DNA from: Ruminococcus sp.
Lineage (GTDB): Bacteria > Bacillota > Clostridia > Oscillospirales > Acutalibacteraceae
Direction of reading: 5' to 3'
DNA: 64,000 nucleotides
NCBI GenBank assembly: GCA_022510955.1
Contig: JAFLSM010000004.1
Location: 1 to 64,000 of the forward strand
Of the stretch, positions 1 to 10,005 are shown piece after piece (position 1 is the first letter of the stretch; every line of letters starts with the position of its first letter). Position numbers and translations under genes: made by a program. The notes beneath the pieces are model-generated. The model was not told the DNA's origin, searched no databases, and saw nothing but the letters and a program-made list of their open reading frames with translations.

Positions 1-116
1 TTTTGTGTCAGACGAGTGCCATACCGCAGAAAGGCTGACGCCTTTCGAGGACAGGACGCGATGTATGACGCGAAATTTGCCTGAAAGATACCACTTTTAA
101 TTGGTGTTTAGTATTA
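1..116 (-). repeat. Miniature inverted-repeat element, copy 1 (cut by the window edge)
   Basis: This stretch matches the element at 27119-27277 along its visible length. Read on the minus strand both begin TAATACTAA, then have CAAT, GRTATCTTTC, CGTCCT and a hairpin around GGCGTYAGCC. The hairpin stem here is GAAAGGC/GCCTTTC with loop GTCA. The outer end lies just past the rpsU terminator and the other end is outside the window. No protein is encoded. Confidence 0.7.
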
Positions 117-120
117 TACA

Positions 121-150
121 AAAAGCGGACAGATATGCTCTGTCCGCTTT
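121..150 (-). terminator. rpsU intrinsic terminator
   Basis: A perfect stem AAAGCGGACAGA/TCTGTCCGCTTT with a 5-nt loop is followed on the minus strand by a T run. It lies 7 nt past the rpsU stop codon and directly before the repeat element. Confidence 0.85.
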
Positions 151-156
151 GTTTAA

Positions 157-333
157 TTACCTGTATTTGCGTTTGCGAGCTGCTTCGGATTTTTTCTTAC
201 GCTTTACAGAAGGCTTTTCATAAGCTTCTCTTTTGCGAACCTCAGCAATAACGCCAGCTCTGGCACACTGCTTTTTGAATCTTCTTAAAGCACTTTCAAG
301 TGATTCATTCTCTTTAAGTCTAATCTCTGCCAT
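157..333 (-). CDS. rpsU: 30S ribosomal protein bS21
   Basis: This 58-residue gene is too short for the ORF track. It reads [20 protein letters not shown] and ends in a lysine/arginine-rich tail ([16 protein letters not shown]), which is the usual length and layout of bS21. bS21 sits on the small subunit near the anti-Shine-Dalgarno region and helps initiation. A GGGAGGG ribosome binding site lies 7 nt before the ATG. It has its own promoter (392-420) and terminator (121-150), so it is a monocistronic unit downstream of leuS. Identification is secure. Confidence 0.96.
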   Translation of the reverse strand: MAEIRLKENESLESALRRFKKQCARAGVIAEVRKREAYEKPSVKRKKKSEAARKRKYR

Positions 334-391
334 CTATCTTCCCTCCCATCTGCCAAAGGGCATGGGTAATTTGCATATAATTGCAAAAATT

Positions 392-420
392 ATTATACAA
401 TATATGATTATTAAAGTCAA
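392..420 (-). promoter_or_regulatory. Sigma-A promoter of rpsU
   Basis: On the minus strand TTGACT, a 17-nt spacer and TATAAT lie about 60 bp before the rpsU start. There is no gene between the promoter and rpsU. Confidence 0.8.
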
Positions 421-462
421 TAGAAAAGTAGAATTTTAGAAAAATTTTATATTTTTTGTGGT

Positions 463-2874
463 TTATGGCCTAACAACAATGTTAACAAGCTTTTTGGGAA
501 CAACAATTTCTTTAATAATATTCATTCCTTCAAGCGCTTTTTTAACATTTTCGTCAGCCTTTGCAAGCTCAAGAACACTATCCTTGTCAGCATCAACAGG
601 AATATTGAGCTTAGCTTTAATCTTGCCGTTTATCTGAACAACAATCTCTATGCTTTCATCAATACATTTTGCTTCATCATACTTTGGCCATTCTGCCTCT
701 GCGACAATACCATTTCCGAGATTGCAAGCTTCATAAACCTCTTCTGTAACATGAGGAGCAAATGGATTGAGAAGGATTGAGAAAACTCTTAACTCTTCTT
801 TATTAATTGACTTAACATTGGAAATATCATTAATAAGAGCCATTAATGTTGCAATAGCTGTGTTGAACTTGATGTTTTCGATATCTTCGCCAACTTTTTT
901 GATAGCCTTGTTAAATACTCCCTCAAGTTCAGGGCGAATTGTATCTCCATCTATGAGAATATTCTGTAAGTTCCAGAATCTCTCAACGAATCTGCGACAT
1001 CCGCGAATACTTGACTGACTCCACGGAGCTGATTTTTCAAAATCGCCGATAAACATTTCATAAAGACGCATTGTATCTGCACCGTATTCTTCAACGATTT
1101 CATCAGGATTTACAACATTACCTCTTGACTTACTCATCTTCTCGCCGTTTTCACCGAGAATCATACCGTGTGAGGTACGCTTTGCATATGGCTCTGGAGT
1201 TGGAACTACACCTATGTCATAGAGGAACTTGTGCCAGAAACGACTATAAAGCAAGTGAAGCGTTGTATGCTCCATACCTCCATTGTACCAATCAACTGGT
1301 GCCCAATATTCAAGAGCCTCTTTTGATGCAAGTGCCTCATCATTGTGTGGATCCATATAACGGAGATAATACCATGATGAACCTGCCCACTGAGGCATTG
1401 TATCGGTTTCACGCTTTGCTTTACCGCCACAGCAAGGACAAGTTGTTTCAATCCAATCTGTCATCTTAGCAAGAGGTGACTCACCATTGTCAGTTGGTTC
1501 GTAGGACTCAACCATAGGAAGTTTTAGCGGAAGTTCACTTTCATCGATAGGAACATAACCGCACTTTTCGCAATGAACCATTGGAATAGGTTCACCCCAA
1601 TAACGCTGACGGGAGAACACCCAATCACGAAGCTTATAGTTAACCTTTGAATGACCTTTGCCCTCTTTTGTAAGCCAATCAATAATCGTCTTTTTGGCTT
1701 CATCAACTGAAAGACCGTCAAGCATACCCGAATTAACCATAATACCTGTTGCACAGTCGGTAAATGCTTCTTCTTGAACATTACCGCCCTTTACTACCTC
1801 GATAATAGGAAGATCAAACTTCTTTGCAAATTCCCAGTCACGAGTATCGTGAGCAGGAACAGCCATAATTGCACCCGTACCGTATGATACAAGTACATAG
1901 TCTGAAATAAAAATTGGAATTTCAGTATTATTTACAGGATTAATAGCTTTAACACCTTCAAGCTTAACGCCTGTCTTTTCCTTGGCAACCTCAGTTCTCT
2001 CAAAATCAGATTTTCTCGCAGCCGCAGCCTGATATTCACGGATAGCCTCCATATTCGAAAGCTTGTCTGCCCATTTTTCAATAAGCGGATGCTCAGGAGA
2101 GATTACCATATATGTAGCACCATAAAGGGTATCAGCTCTTGTTGTGTAAATAGTAAGAGTATCACCTGTAGTTGTTTTGAAATCAACCTCTGCGCCTGTA
2201 CTTCTGCCAATCCAGTTCTTCTGCTGTGCCTTAACTCTGTCAGGATAATTTACAAGTTCAAGGTCATTTATCAATCTGTCTGCATATTCAGTGATTTTTA
2301 ACATCCACTGTGACTTAACCTTGTGAACAACCTCACTGCCACAACGCTCACAAACACCGTTAACAACTTCTTCGTTTGCAAGAACGCACTTACAAGATGT
2401 ACACCAGTTTACATTCATTTCTTTCTTGTAAGCAAGACCTTTTTTGAAGAGCTGAATAAAAATCCACTGTGTCCACTTATAGTAGCTTGGGTCGGTTGTA
2501 TTAATTTCGCGACTCCAGTCAAAAGAAATACCTAATGACTGAATCTGCTTTTTAAATCGTTCAATATTTCTCTTTGTAACAATTTCAGGATGAATGTGAT
2601 TTTTAATAGCATAGTTTTCTGTTGGAAGTCCAAAAGCATCCCAACCGATAGGATAAAGAACATTATATCCCTCAAGTCTGCGTTTTCTCGCAACAGTGTC
2701 GAGTGCCGTGTATGGACGAGGATGACCTACATGAAGTCCCTGTCCGGATGGATAAGGGAATTCAATAAGGGCATAAAATTTTTCTTTATCTGTGTCCTCA
2801 CTTGCGTGGAACACACCCTTGTCTTCCCAAATTTTTTGCCATTTCTGTTCTACTGATATATGATTGTATTTCAA
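463..2874 (-). CDS. leuS: Leucyl-tRNA synthetase
   Basis: This cytoplasmic class I synthetase charges tRNA-Leu with leucine. The 803 residues match the bacterial LeuRS length. The HIGH signature appears as LHVGH near residue 48. The CP1 editing insert follows ([27 protein letters not shown]), then the SSWYYLRY region, and the KMSKS loop as [12 protein letters not shown]. The start is TTG, set by GGGAGGG six nucleotides upstream. An in-frame ATG at this position is absent. It follows rsfS by 15 bp and closes the yhbY-nadD-yqeK-rsfS-leuS operon. No T-box leader is visible. Confidence 0.97.
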   Translation of the reverse strand: MKYNHISVEQKWQKIWEDKGVFHASEDTDKEKFYALIEFPYPSGQGLHVGHPRPYTALDTVARKRRLEGYNVLYPIGWDAFGLPTENYAIKNHIHPEIVTKRNIERFKKQIQSLGISFDWSREINTTDPSYYKWTQWIFIQLFKKGLAYKKEMNVNWCTSCKCVLANEEVVNGVCERCGSEVVHKVKSQWMLKITEYADRLINDLELVNYPDRVKAQQKNWIGRSTGAEVDFKTTTGDTLTIYTTRADTLYGATYMVISPEHPLIEKWADKLSNMEAIREYQAAAARKSDFERTEVAKEKTGVKLEGVKAINPVNNTEIPIFISDYVLVSYGTGAIMAVPAHDTRDWEFAKKFDLPIIEVVKGGNVQEEAFTDCATGIMVNSGMLDGLSVDEAKKTIIDWLTKEGKGHSKVNYKLRDWVFSRQRYWGEPIPMVHCEKCGYVPIDESELPLKLPMVESYEPTDNGESPLAKMTDWIETTCPCCGGKAKRETDTMPQWAGSSWYYLRYMDPHNDEALASKEALEYWAPVDWYNGGMEHTTLHLLYSRFWHKFLYDIGVVPTPEPYAKRTSHGMILGENGEKMSKSRGNVVNPDEIVEEYGADTMRLYEMFIGDFEKSAPWSQSSIRGCRRFVERFWNLQNILIDGDTIRPELEGVFNKAIKKVGEDIENIKFNTAIATLMALINDISNVKSINKEELRVFSILLNPFAPHVTEEVYEACNLGNGIVAEAEWPKYDEAKCIDESIEIVVQINGKIKAKLNIPVDADKDSVLELAKADENVKKALEGMNIIKEIVVPKKLVNIVVRP

Positions 2875-2889
2875 TTCAAACCCTCCCGC

Positions 2890-3243
2890 TTAGTCAATTA
2901 TATTTGTTAAATCAACAGGTTTTCCGTCCTGCCACAATCTGTCAAGATCATAAAATTCTCTTGCTTCATCAGAAAAAACATTAACAATAACATCAATGTA
3001 GTCAAGCAATATCCAAGTATTTGAACGATATCCCTCAATATGGCTTACAGATAATCCTGCCTCATCAAGCTTGTATTCAACCTCATCAGCAAGGGCCTTT
3101 ACATGAGTGGTACTTGTACCTGTTGCAATTACCATATAATCGGCAAGAACAGAAACATCGCTGATTTCTATAACTTGAATGTCAAGTCCTTTTTTGCTAC
3201 TTAAAGCCTTGGCTATAAGTATTGATTGTTCATAAGAAGTCAT
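2890..3243 (-). CDS. rsfS: Ribosomal silencing factor RsfS
   Basis: This 117-residue protein of the RsfS/Iojap family binds uL14 on free 50S subunits and blocks joining with 30S when cells starve. Family features seen are the N-terminal KGLDIQVIEISDVSVLADYMVIATG segment (shortened here: DYMVIATGTSTTHVKALADE) and the C-terminal WILLDYIDVIVNVFSDEAREFYDLDRLW region. The adjacent yqeK ends at the same point, so the two genes are translationally coupled. The yqeK-rsfS-leuS order is common in Firmicutes. Confidence 0.94.
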   Translation of the reverse strand: MTSYEQSILIAKALSSKKGLDIQVIEISDVSVLADYMVIATGTSTTHVKALADEVEYKLDEAGLSVSHIEGYRSNTWILLDYIDVIVNVFSDEAREFYDLDRLWQDGKPVDLTNIID

Positions 3244-3827
3244 TTGTTATTTCCTTTCAATGATAAGTTACTCATTACAATTTCGTTATAGCATGCAAGC
3301 TCATCAGGATGAATTGCAAGTTCACGCTTTGAAAGGTCAGTAAATGTGAACTTAAAGCCATAGAGCATTGCTTCATCAAGACTTTTTCTTGACTTTTTAC
3401 GCATTGTTGAAACGCCCTTGTATGTACGCTCCTGGGATGTAAAATCTGCAACGAAAATAATTTTTTCAAGAAGGCTCATTCCTGCTCTTCCTGTTGTGTG
3501 ATAGCGAATTGCATTCAGAATATCTTCATCACAAATATTAAGATTATCTTTTACATACAAACTTCCGCTTATTCCGTGCCAAAGTTTTGGAGCGTTTTCT
3601 TGAACATCATCTAAAATTATACCACTGTCGGTTATAATTTTCAACTGCTCTTGCCTTGGTAATTCCTTTGTTATGTCGTGAAGCATCCCTGCAAGTTCCG
3701 CCTTTTCCTCATCAGCACCGTAAATCTTCGCGAGATTTTTGGCCTCTTTTGAAACATTCACACTATGGGTGAATCTGTATTCTCCCATTTTTGTCCTAAT
3801 CAACTTTTTATATTCATCTATAATCAA
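3240..3827 (-). CDS. yqeK: HD-domain phosphohydrolase YqeK
   Basis: This 195-residue HD-domain protein has the metal-binding pattern HSVNV..., AGMLHDITK and a later histidine (RYHTTGRAGMS). Family members are known to hydrolyse diadenosine tetraphosphate to ADP. The start is probably TTG, five bases after the nadD stop codon; the first internal ATG would cut into the HD domain. It sits between nadD and rsfS, the order usual in clostridia and bacilli. It overlaps rsfS by 4 bp. Confidence 0.92.
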   Translation of the reverse strand: MIIDEYKKLIRTKMGEYRFTHSVNVSKEAKNLAKIYGADEEKAELAGMLHDITKELPRQEQLKIITDSGIILDDVQENAPKLWHGISGSLYVKDNLNICDEDILNAIRYHTTGRAGMSLLEKIIFVADFTSQERTYKGVSTMRKKSRKSLDEAMLYGFKFTFTDLSKRELAIHPDELACYNEIVMSNLSLKGNNK

Positions 3828-3831
3828 AAAA

Positions 3832-4437
3832 TCACATCCGATATAAATTGTTTGCAGTTATATAATCATAAACCCTACTATCAATTAAATCTTTGACAAT
3901 ATTATAATTCTCAATATTTTCTCTTACATAAGTAGAAGAAACTTGCATAACTGAATTTTGCAAAATATGTGCCGTCGCACCCATTGGAGCAATCACATTT
4001 TTATAATAATATTCAAGCTCATTGACGCTTGAAATATCTCTCGGAACAGCAATTATCGATGCCTTTTGAAAAATAATCTCGGGATTTTTCCACTTGTCAA
4101 GCGATAAGAACATATCAGCACCCATCATAAAATATAAATCATCATTATGATATATTTCTTTTAAGGAAGTAAGAGTTTGATATGAATAACTTTTACCTTT
4201 TCGTCTTATTTCAATATCTAATACTTCAAATCCCTCAAGATTTTTGCACACAATTCTGCACATATTAAGTCTGTCGGTTTCATTTGCCAAATCAGCACTC
4301 ACCTTATGAGGCGGTGAATACGTTGGAATTAGTAACACCTTATCAAGGTCAAGCTCTTCCTTGCAATACTTAGCAAGCAAAACATGTCCGTTATGAATCG
4401 GATTAAATGTACCGCCGAAAATTCCTATTTTACTCAT
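3832..4437 (-). CDS. nadD: Nicotinate-nucleotide adenylyltransferase
   Basis: This enzyme converts nicotinate mononucleotide and ATP to deamido-NAD, one step before the NadE encoded at 37535. The 201 residues carry the nucleotidyltransferase motif GGTFNPIHNGH at the N-terminus and the C-terminal SSTYVREN motif. PTYSPPHK and MMGADMFLSLDKW are also typical of NadD. The ATG overlaps the yhbY stop codon by 4 bp, indicating translational coupling. Confidence 0.96.
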   Translation of the reverse strand: MSKIGIFGGTFNPIHNGHVLLAKYCKEELDLDKVLLIPTYSPPHKVSADLANETDRLNMCRIVCKNLEGFEVLDIEIRRKGKSYSYQTLTSLKEIYHNDDLYFMMGADMFLSLDKWKNPEIIFQKASIIAVPRDISSVNELEYYYKNVIAPMGATAHILQNSVMQVSSTYVRENIENYNIVKDLIDSRVYDYITANNLYRM

Positions 4438-4739
4438 TTCTTCTTAGCTTTTGGCAAAACAATTACAGGTTTGTCCTCATTTCTCTTATATAAAACAAAC
4501 TTTGAACCAATCACCTGAACAACATCAGCCTTGCATTTTTCTGCAATCATACTTGCTACCTCTTTTGAAGAATAAGCACTGTTTTCAAGAACCTTTCCTT
4601 TGATAAGCTCACGTGCCTTAAGTGCATCAGTTGCCTGGGTTATAATATTATCCGTAATCTCGCCCTTGCCAACCATCAAAATAGTTTCGATTGAATTCGC
4701 AAGACCTCTAAGATACGCGCGTTGTTTACTTGTTAACAT
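4434..4739 (-). CDS. yhbY: CRM-domain RNA-binding protein YhbY
   Basis: This 101-residue protein is one CRM domain, starting MLTSKQRAYLRGLANSI and carrying the GKGEIT loop that stands for the family's GxxG motif. YhbY proteins associate with pre-50S ribosomes. A good AAAGGA site precedes the ATG. It is the first gene of the block running to leuS and is separated from rdgB by 154 bp that contain a hairpin. Confidence 0.92.
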   Translation of the reverse strand: MLTSKQRAYLRGLANSIETILMVGKGEITDNIITQATDALKARELIKGKVLENSAYSSKEVASMIAEKCKADVVQVIGSKFVLYKRNEDKPVIVLPKAKKK

Positions 4740-4761
4740 ATATTTAGTCCTTTCAATATTA

Positions 4762-4794
4762 GACCTGCTCGGTATCCTACTGATACAGGTAGTC
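4762..4794 (-). other. Stem-loop in the yhbY leader region
   Basis: Between rdgB and yhbY an interrupted stem (ACCTG/CAGGT and TATC/GATA) lies about 20 nt before the yhbY ribosome binding site. Upstream there is only a weak promoter-like TATAAA. It has no T run, so it is not a terminator. Its role is unknown. Confidence 0.35.
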
Positions 4795-4893
4795 GTAAGA
4801 TTTTATAGCAAAACATAAGAAAATTTTTAAAGTGACACTGCCTTATTTCAAAAAAATTTAAAACATTACAAAGGTTATCGAACAAGTCTATTA

Positions 4894-5484
4894 TTAGTTT
4901 AAGTGTTTTTCAAGTTCTGCTTTAAGTTTTCTGAGGGAAACACCTCTATGGCTTATTGCATCCTTTTCCTCACCACTGAGCTCGGCATAGCATTTATCAC
5001 CGCAAATAAAAATCGGATCATATCCGAAACCACCTTTGCCATGCGGTTCAAAAGCTATTTTACCATTGCAAATTCCCTCAACATCAATTCGTGTACCATC
5101 TTCAAGAATACAGCAAATTGCACTTGTAAAGTGAGCGGTACGATTTTCGTCGTCAACATTTCTTAGTTCATCAAGCAACTTTGCATTCTTTTCAGAATCA
5201 GTTGCCCCCTCACCGCCATATCGAGCAGAATAAATTCCCGGTCTGCCGTCAAGTGCATCAACACAAAGTCCCGAATCATCAGCAACGGCAGGCATACCAG
5301 TCTTTTTAAAAGCAGCATTTGCCTTTAAAAAAGCATTTTCAGCAAAGGTTGTGCCTGTTTCCTCAACATCATCAAGGGTTATGCCTGCGTCCTTAGCAGA
5401 CACCACATCAATCCCGAGCGGAAGTAAAATTCTTGAAAGCTCAACGACTTTATGAGCGTTATTAGTAGCCATTATAAACTTCAT
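4894..5484 (-). CDS. rdgB: dITP/XTP pyrophosphatase (RdgB/HAM1)
   Basis: This 196-residue house-cleaning enzyme hydrolyses dITP, ITP and XTP to monophosphates. It begins MKFIMATNNAHKVVEL, the family's (S/T)xNxxK substrate loop. It contains ADDSGLCVDALDGRPGIYSARY, of which ADDSGL is the active-site segment, and ends with FGYDPIF and SHRG motifs. It starts 2 bp after the ftsY stop codon, so it belongs to the smc-ftsY-rdgB operon. Confidence 0.96.
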   Translation of the reverse strand: MKFIMATNNAHKVVELSRILLPLGIDVVSAKDAGITLDDVEETGTTFAENAFLKANAAFKKTGMPAVADDSGLCVDALDGRPGIYSARYGGEGATDSEKNAKLLDELRNVDDENRTAHFTSAICCILEDGTRIDVEGICNGKIAFEPHGKGGFGYDPIFICGDKCYAELSGEEKDAISHRGVSLRKLKAELEKHLN

Positions 5485-5486
5485 AG

Positions 5487-6407
5487 TTATTCCTCACTGC
5501 TCTTTTCAAATAAAGCTCTCGCAAAAGCCTTGGCATCAAATGGCTGCAAGTCATCAATCTGCTCACCGACACCAATATATTTTACAGGTATACCAAGCCC
5601 CTCTTTGATAGCGAGTACAACTCCGCCCTTTGCAGTTCCGTCAAGCTTAGTAAGCACAATTCCTGTAATGCCCGTAGCCTGTCTAAACTGTTCTGCCTGA
5701 TTGACAGCATTCTGTCCTGTTGTAGCATCAAGCACCAGCAATTTTTCTTTTGCAGCATCAGGCAACTCTCTGTCAATAATTCTGTTGATTTTTGCAAGCT
5801 CGTCCATAAGGTGCTTTTTATTATGCAGACGACCTGCCGTATCACAGATAATTACATCTGCGTGTCTTGCCTTGGCAGCAGAAATAGCGTCAAAAATTAC
5901 AGCCGCAGGGTCACTGCCCTCATTTTGTTTTATGATTTCGCAGCCACTTCTCTGTGCCCAAATATCAAGCTGGTCAATAGCTGCAGCTCTGAATGTGTCC
6001 GCCGCAGCAAGTATAACCTTTTTTCCTTGCTTTGAAAGACTGTTTGCAAGCTTGCCTATTGTTGTAGTCTTACCAACACCGTTTACACCAATGACAAGAA
6101 TTATTGACGGTGATGTAGAGAGGTCAAGTTCTTCTCCACCGGAAAGCATCTCTGAAATAATTTCCTCAAGCAAAGTGTTAATCATTGCAGGATCTTTTAT
6201 GCCCTCTTTTTTTACTCTTTCCCTTAATTGATCACAAATTTTTTCGGCTGTCGCAACACCGACATCGCCCATAACCAAAAGCTCTTCGAGTTCTTCAAAA
6301 AGTTCCTCGTCAATTTTTGTAAAAGACTTTAGCATAGAGTCAATCTGACCCATAACCGCATTTCTTGTCTTTTTTAAACCCTCTTTGATTTTACTAAAAA
6401 GTCCCAT
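5487..6407 (-). CDS. ftsY: Signal recognition particle receptor FtsY
   Basis: This is the SRP-receptor GTPase that docks ribosome-SRP complexes at the membrane. The 306 residues comprise a short N domain and a G domain with GVNGVGKTTTIGKLA (G1), DTFRAAAIDQL, DTAGRLHN (G3) and TKLDGTAKGG (G4). The acidic A domain found in Escherichia coli is missing, as is normal in Firmicutes. It follows smc by 12 bp, the usual smc-ftsY arrangement. Confidence 0.97.
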   Translation of the reverse strand: MGLFSKIKEGLKKTRNAVMGQIDSMLKSFTKIDEELFEELEELLVMGDVGVATAEKICDQLRERVKKEGIKDPAMINTLLEEIISEMLSGGEELDLSTSPSIILVIGVNGVGKTTTIGKLANSLSKQGKKVILAAADTFRAAAIDQLDIWAQRSGCEIIKQNEGSDPAAVIFDAISAAKARHADVIICDTAGRLHNKKHLMDELAKINRIIDRELPDAAKEKLLVLDATTGQNAVNQAEQFRQATGITGIVLTKLDGTAKGGVVLAIKEGLGIPVKYIGVGEQIDDLQPFDAKAFARALFEKSSEE

Positions 6408-6419
6408 AATATCAATCCT

Positions 6420-9400
6420 TTAATTTGTTTCAATGCCAAGTTTTGAGGCAATCTCAGTTGAGCGAAGTTCCAAAAGCTTTGAGATACCCTCATCCTGCAT
6501 TGTTACGCCGTATAATACATCAGCCTCTTCCATTGTACCTCTTCTGTGGGTAATAAGAATAAACTGTGTTTTATCAGTAAGTCTTCTCATATAATTTGCA
6601 AAGCGATATACATTGACATCATCAAGTGCCGCCTCAATCTCATCCATTACACAGAATGGTGCAGGTCTTACCTTCATAATTGCAAAGTAAAGAGCAATAG
6701 CAACAAGCGCCTTTTCGCCACCCGAAAGTGCATCAAGATGTACAACTATCTTACCCGGAGGATGAACAAGAATATCTATACCGCTTGTCAGGATATTCTC
6801 GGGGTCATTAAGTGAAAGGGAAGCTGTGCCACCACCGAAAAGCTCCTTGAATGTATAGGTAAAATTTTTGTTAATCTGATCAAAACTCTCAACAAAAACT
6901 TCCTTCATCTGCTTAGTAAGGTCATTAATAAGTTTCTCGATTTCTCGTTTTGACTTTTCTACATCATTAACCTGTGTACTCATAAATTCATATCGCTCTG
7001 AAACCTCTTTGTACTCCTCAATAGCAGATACATTTACATTACCAAGCGATTTGATTTTCTTTTTAAGTTCGTTAAGTCTTTTCTGAGCCTTTGAAGAATC
7101 TTCAATTTCTATAGCAATTTCCTCTGCCTCACGCTTTGTAAGTTCATACTCTTCCCAAAGCTTTGAAATAATCTCATCGTACTGCTTTTGAATATTAATT
7201 TTTCTTTCTTCAAGCCTTGCAAGTTCCTGACCCGATGTTTCACGCTCGTGAGTTTTGTCACGCTCAAAAGAACGGATTTCAACAGTACGCTTTTCGTATT
7301 CACTGCGCTTTTGAACAATCTTGTCAATATCGGCATTAAGCTCTGTCTGTTTTAAAGTGAGAACCTCAATGTCTTTATTATACTTTTCAATTTTTAAATT
7401 ACTTTCATTTATCCTTGCATTGATTTCTTCAATCTGAGCCTTTAAACCTGCCTTTCGCTCCTCATTATCAGAGCCGGAGTTCTGTGCAAAGACAATCTCG
7501 GAATTAAGTACATCAACATCCTTTTGTGAAGATACAATTTCAAGCCGAATGTTTTGAAGAAGTGCAGAAAGTTCTTCTCTCTTTTCTGTAAGCTCTGCTC
7601 TGTTACCTGTTACAGCATTGACCTTTTCTTCTGCTTGTGCAATTTTAATATTAAGATCAGCAAGCTGTTCTCTTGCCTGACTGCGACTATTATTAAGATC
7701 TGAAATTCTCTTCTGACAATCTGAAATTTCTTTATATGAATTTTCAAGTATCAGCTTTGAATTATTTAACTCATTTTCACAAGCACGCTTTTCAGCGAGA
7801 AGTCTTGCATGATCCTGCTGATTGTTAGAAATATCAGCCCTAACCCCCAGAAGTTCCGCTTCAAGAGCAGCACACTCCTGTGAAATACGCAAATTACTAT
7901 CCTCTGCATTCTTTGCCTTTTGTTGAAGTTTATCAGTTTGCTTTTTGAGTTCTTCAATCTCTGAAGCCCTGCTCAACAGACCTGTATTCCTATTTAGTGA
8001 ACCACCTGTAAGTGAACCGCCTGCATTGACAACCTGTCCGTCAAGAGTAACAATTTTAAATCTATATGAATACTTCTTTGCGATTGCAGTTGCACAGTTG
8101 AGGTCGTCGGCAATTACTATTCTTCCAAGAAGTGAATAAAGAATACCCTTATATTTTTGTTCACATGAGCAAAGCTCAGCAGCTATGCCCACAAAGCCGT
8201 AACAATCATCAAGACCGTTTTCTTTAAAATCTCGTGCCTTAATCGTATTAAGCGGTAAGAAGGTTGCACGACCTCCGTCAATAGATTTAAGATATCGGAT
8301 AGCTTGTTTTGCATCATCGTCTGTATTTGTAACGATGTTCTGCATTGCTGCACCTAATGCAGTTTCAATAGCAACGCCAAATTCAGACGGAACAGTAAGA
8401 ACTCTTGATACTGGTCCGCAAATTCCTCTTAACTTTCCATTTGTCGAGGCATTTACAACTGATTTTACACTTTTTGAGAAACCCTCAAGATTTCTCTCAA
8501 GATTTTCAAGAAAAGAAATTTTGCGTAAATGCTCTTTAACATCAAGAACCAATCTGTCACTTTCTTGCTTTAGTTCATCTCTTTTCTTTACTCTTGATGA
8601 CAGCTTTAACTGTATACCTTCTATTGAATTTTTTTGTGAATTTATATTTTCTTCTAAAGAAATAATATCGCTGTTATATTTATCAAGCATAGCAGTCATA
8701 TCGTTTATTTGACTGCTGTTTTCCTCATTTGCACTGTTTAGATTATCTATGCGTGAATTCAGCTCAGCAATAGTACTGTCTGCTGTCATATCAACAACAC
8801 GAGCGTCAGCCGATTTAGAGGTCAGCACAGATAATTCAGCAGTAAGCTCTTGCAGTAAATCACCGCTTTTGCTTGAATCCATATTAATTATGTTAAGCTG
8901 ATCGGAAACCTCGCTGTATCTCTTTTGCTTTTCGATGATATCAGCATCAAGCTGTGCAATCTCAATCTTTTTTTCAGCGATTGATTTTTCGAGGTCATCG
9001 GCACTTCTGTCAACTTGAAGAATTTCATTTTGAATTCTTTCTATATTCTCATTATTATGTAGAATATCATTTTCTGCAACCGATACAAGGGAACGGTTTT
9101 CTGCAACTTTACCCTCAATCTCGGAAATTTCTGTTCTTTTACCCTCAATTTCAGTTACAAGCTCGCCATTTTTTTTATAGATTTCTTCCGTTTCATTCTG
9201 AATATCCTGCAAAGCCTGCTCTGCTTCTTCATATTGAGAACGAGCTATAGAAATTTTCTCATCTTGCAATTTTAATTCGTTTTGCGAATTATCAAGTGTT
9301 AATAGCCACAATGCAATCTCAAGACCACGCTTCTCTTCTGAATATTCAAGGAATTGTTTTGCTTTATCAGACTGCTTGTGCAGGGGTTCAACGCGTTCTT

Positions 9401-9995
9401 CAAGTTCGGTTACAATATCACGAAGTCGCAAAAGGTTATCCTCGGTATTTTTTAGCTTGCGTTCAGCATCAATTTTTCTGTATCTGTAACGAGAAATACC
9501 TGCTGCTTCTTCAAAAATTTCTCGTCTGTCCTCACCCTTTGAAGAAACAATGCTGTCTATTCTACCTTGACCAATCATCGAATAACCGTCACGACCAAGT
9601 CCCGTATCCATAAACAACTCGTTAATATCTTTAAGCCTAACTGCCGCTTTGTTAATCAGATACTCACTTTCACCACTTCTGTAATAACGACGAGTGATAG
9701 CAACTTCATCACCATTAAAATCAAGTACTCTGTCCTTATTGTCAATATTGAGTGTAACCTCAGCATAACCCAGTCTTTTTCGTTTATCAGTGCCGTTAAA
9801 GACAACATCTTCCATTTTTGAACAACGAAGGCTCTTTGGTGATTGCTCACCCAACACCCAGCGAATAGCATCACTGATGTTACTCTTGCCTGAACCGTTT
9901 GGGCCGACAACAGAAGTTATGCCCTGCTCAAAGGATAATTTAGTTTTATCGGGAAATGTCTTAAATCCCTGAATTTCCAATGATTTTAAACGCAT
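6420..9995 (-). CDS. smc: Chromosome segregation protein SMC
   Basis: This ATPase compacts and separates sister chromosomes together with ScpA and ScpB. The 1191 residues show the full layout: Walker A GPNGSGKSNISDAIRW near residue 35, a long coiled coil, a hinge near 510-650 (GICGPVSRVLTVP, then GGSLTGGS), a second coiled coil, and the head's second half with the signature LSGGEKALVAIAL and Walker B FCVMDEIEAALDD. It sits between the radical SAM gene (10 bp) and ftsY (12 bp). Confidence 0.98.
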   Translation of the reverse strand: MRLKSLEIQGFKTFPDKTKLSFEQGITSVVGPNGSGKSNISDAIRWVLGEQSPKSLRCSKMEDVVFNGTDKRKRLGYAEVTLNIDNKDRVLDFNGDEVAITRRYYRSGESEYLINKAAVRLKDINELFMDTGLGRDGYSMIGQGRIDSIVSSKGEDRREIFEEAAGISRYRYRKIDAERKLKNTEDNLLRLRDIVTELEERVEPLHKQSDKAKQFLEYSEEKRGLEIALWLLTLDNSQNELKLQDEKISIARSQYEEAEQALQDIQNETEEIYKKNGELVTEIEGKRTEISEIEGKVAENRSLVSVAENDILHNNENIERIQNEILQVDRSADDLEKSIAEKKIEIAQLDADIIEKQKRYSEVSDQLNIINMDSSKSGDLLQELTAELSVLTSKSADARVVDMTADSTIAELNSRIDNLNSANEENSSQINDMTAMLDKYNSDIISLEENINSQKNSIEGIQLKLSSRVKKRDELKQESDRLVLDVKEHLRKISFLENLERNLEGFSKSVKSVVNASTNGKLRGICGPVSRVLTVPSEFGVAIETALGAAMQNIVTNTDDDAKQAIRYLKSIDGGRATFLPLNTIKARDFKENGLDDCYGFVGIAAELCSCEQKYKGILYSLLGRIVIADDLNCATAIAKKYSYRFKIVTLDGQVVNAGGSLTGGSLNRNTGLLSRASEIEELKKQTDKLQQKAKNAEDSNLRISQECAALEAELLGVRADISNNQQDHARLLAEKRACENELNNSKLILENSYKEISDCQKRISDLNNSRSQAREQLADLNIKIAQAEEKVNAVTGNRAELTEKREELSALLQNIRLEIVSSQKDVDVLNSEIVFAQNSGSDNEERKAGLKAQIEEINARINESNLKIEKYNKDIEVLTLKQTELNADIDKIVQKRSEYEKRTVEIRSFERDKTHERETSGQELARLEERKINIQKQYDEIISKLWEEYELTKREAEEIAIEIEDSSKAQKRLNELKKKIKSLGNVNVSAIEEYKEVSERYEFMSTQVNDVEKSKREIEKLINDLTKQMKEVFVESFDQINKNFTYTFKELFGGGTASLSLNDPENILTSGIDILVHPPGKIVVHLDALSGGEKALVAIALYFAIMKVRPAPFCVMDEIEAALDDVNVYRFANYMRRLTDKTQFILITHRRGTMEEADVLYGVTMQDEGISKLLELRSTEIASKLGIETN

Positions 9996-10005
9996 TCAAA
10001 AACCC

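Noticed and set aside
1071-1469. 132-residue plus-strand ORF
   Set aside because: It lies wholly inside leuS on the other strand, with no ribosome binding site or recognisable family. The same applies to most plus-strand ORFs between 463 and 23000, such as 5701-6231 and 50613-51074.
2875-2889. T-box leader for leuS
   Set aside because: Only 15 bp separate rsfS and leuS, and there is no room for a T-box upstream of the operon's yhbY either.
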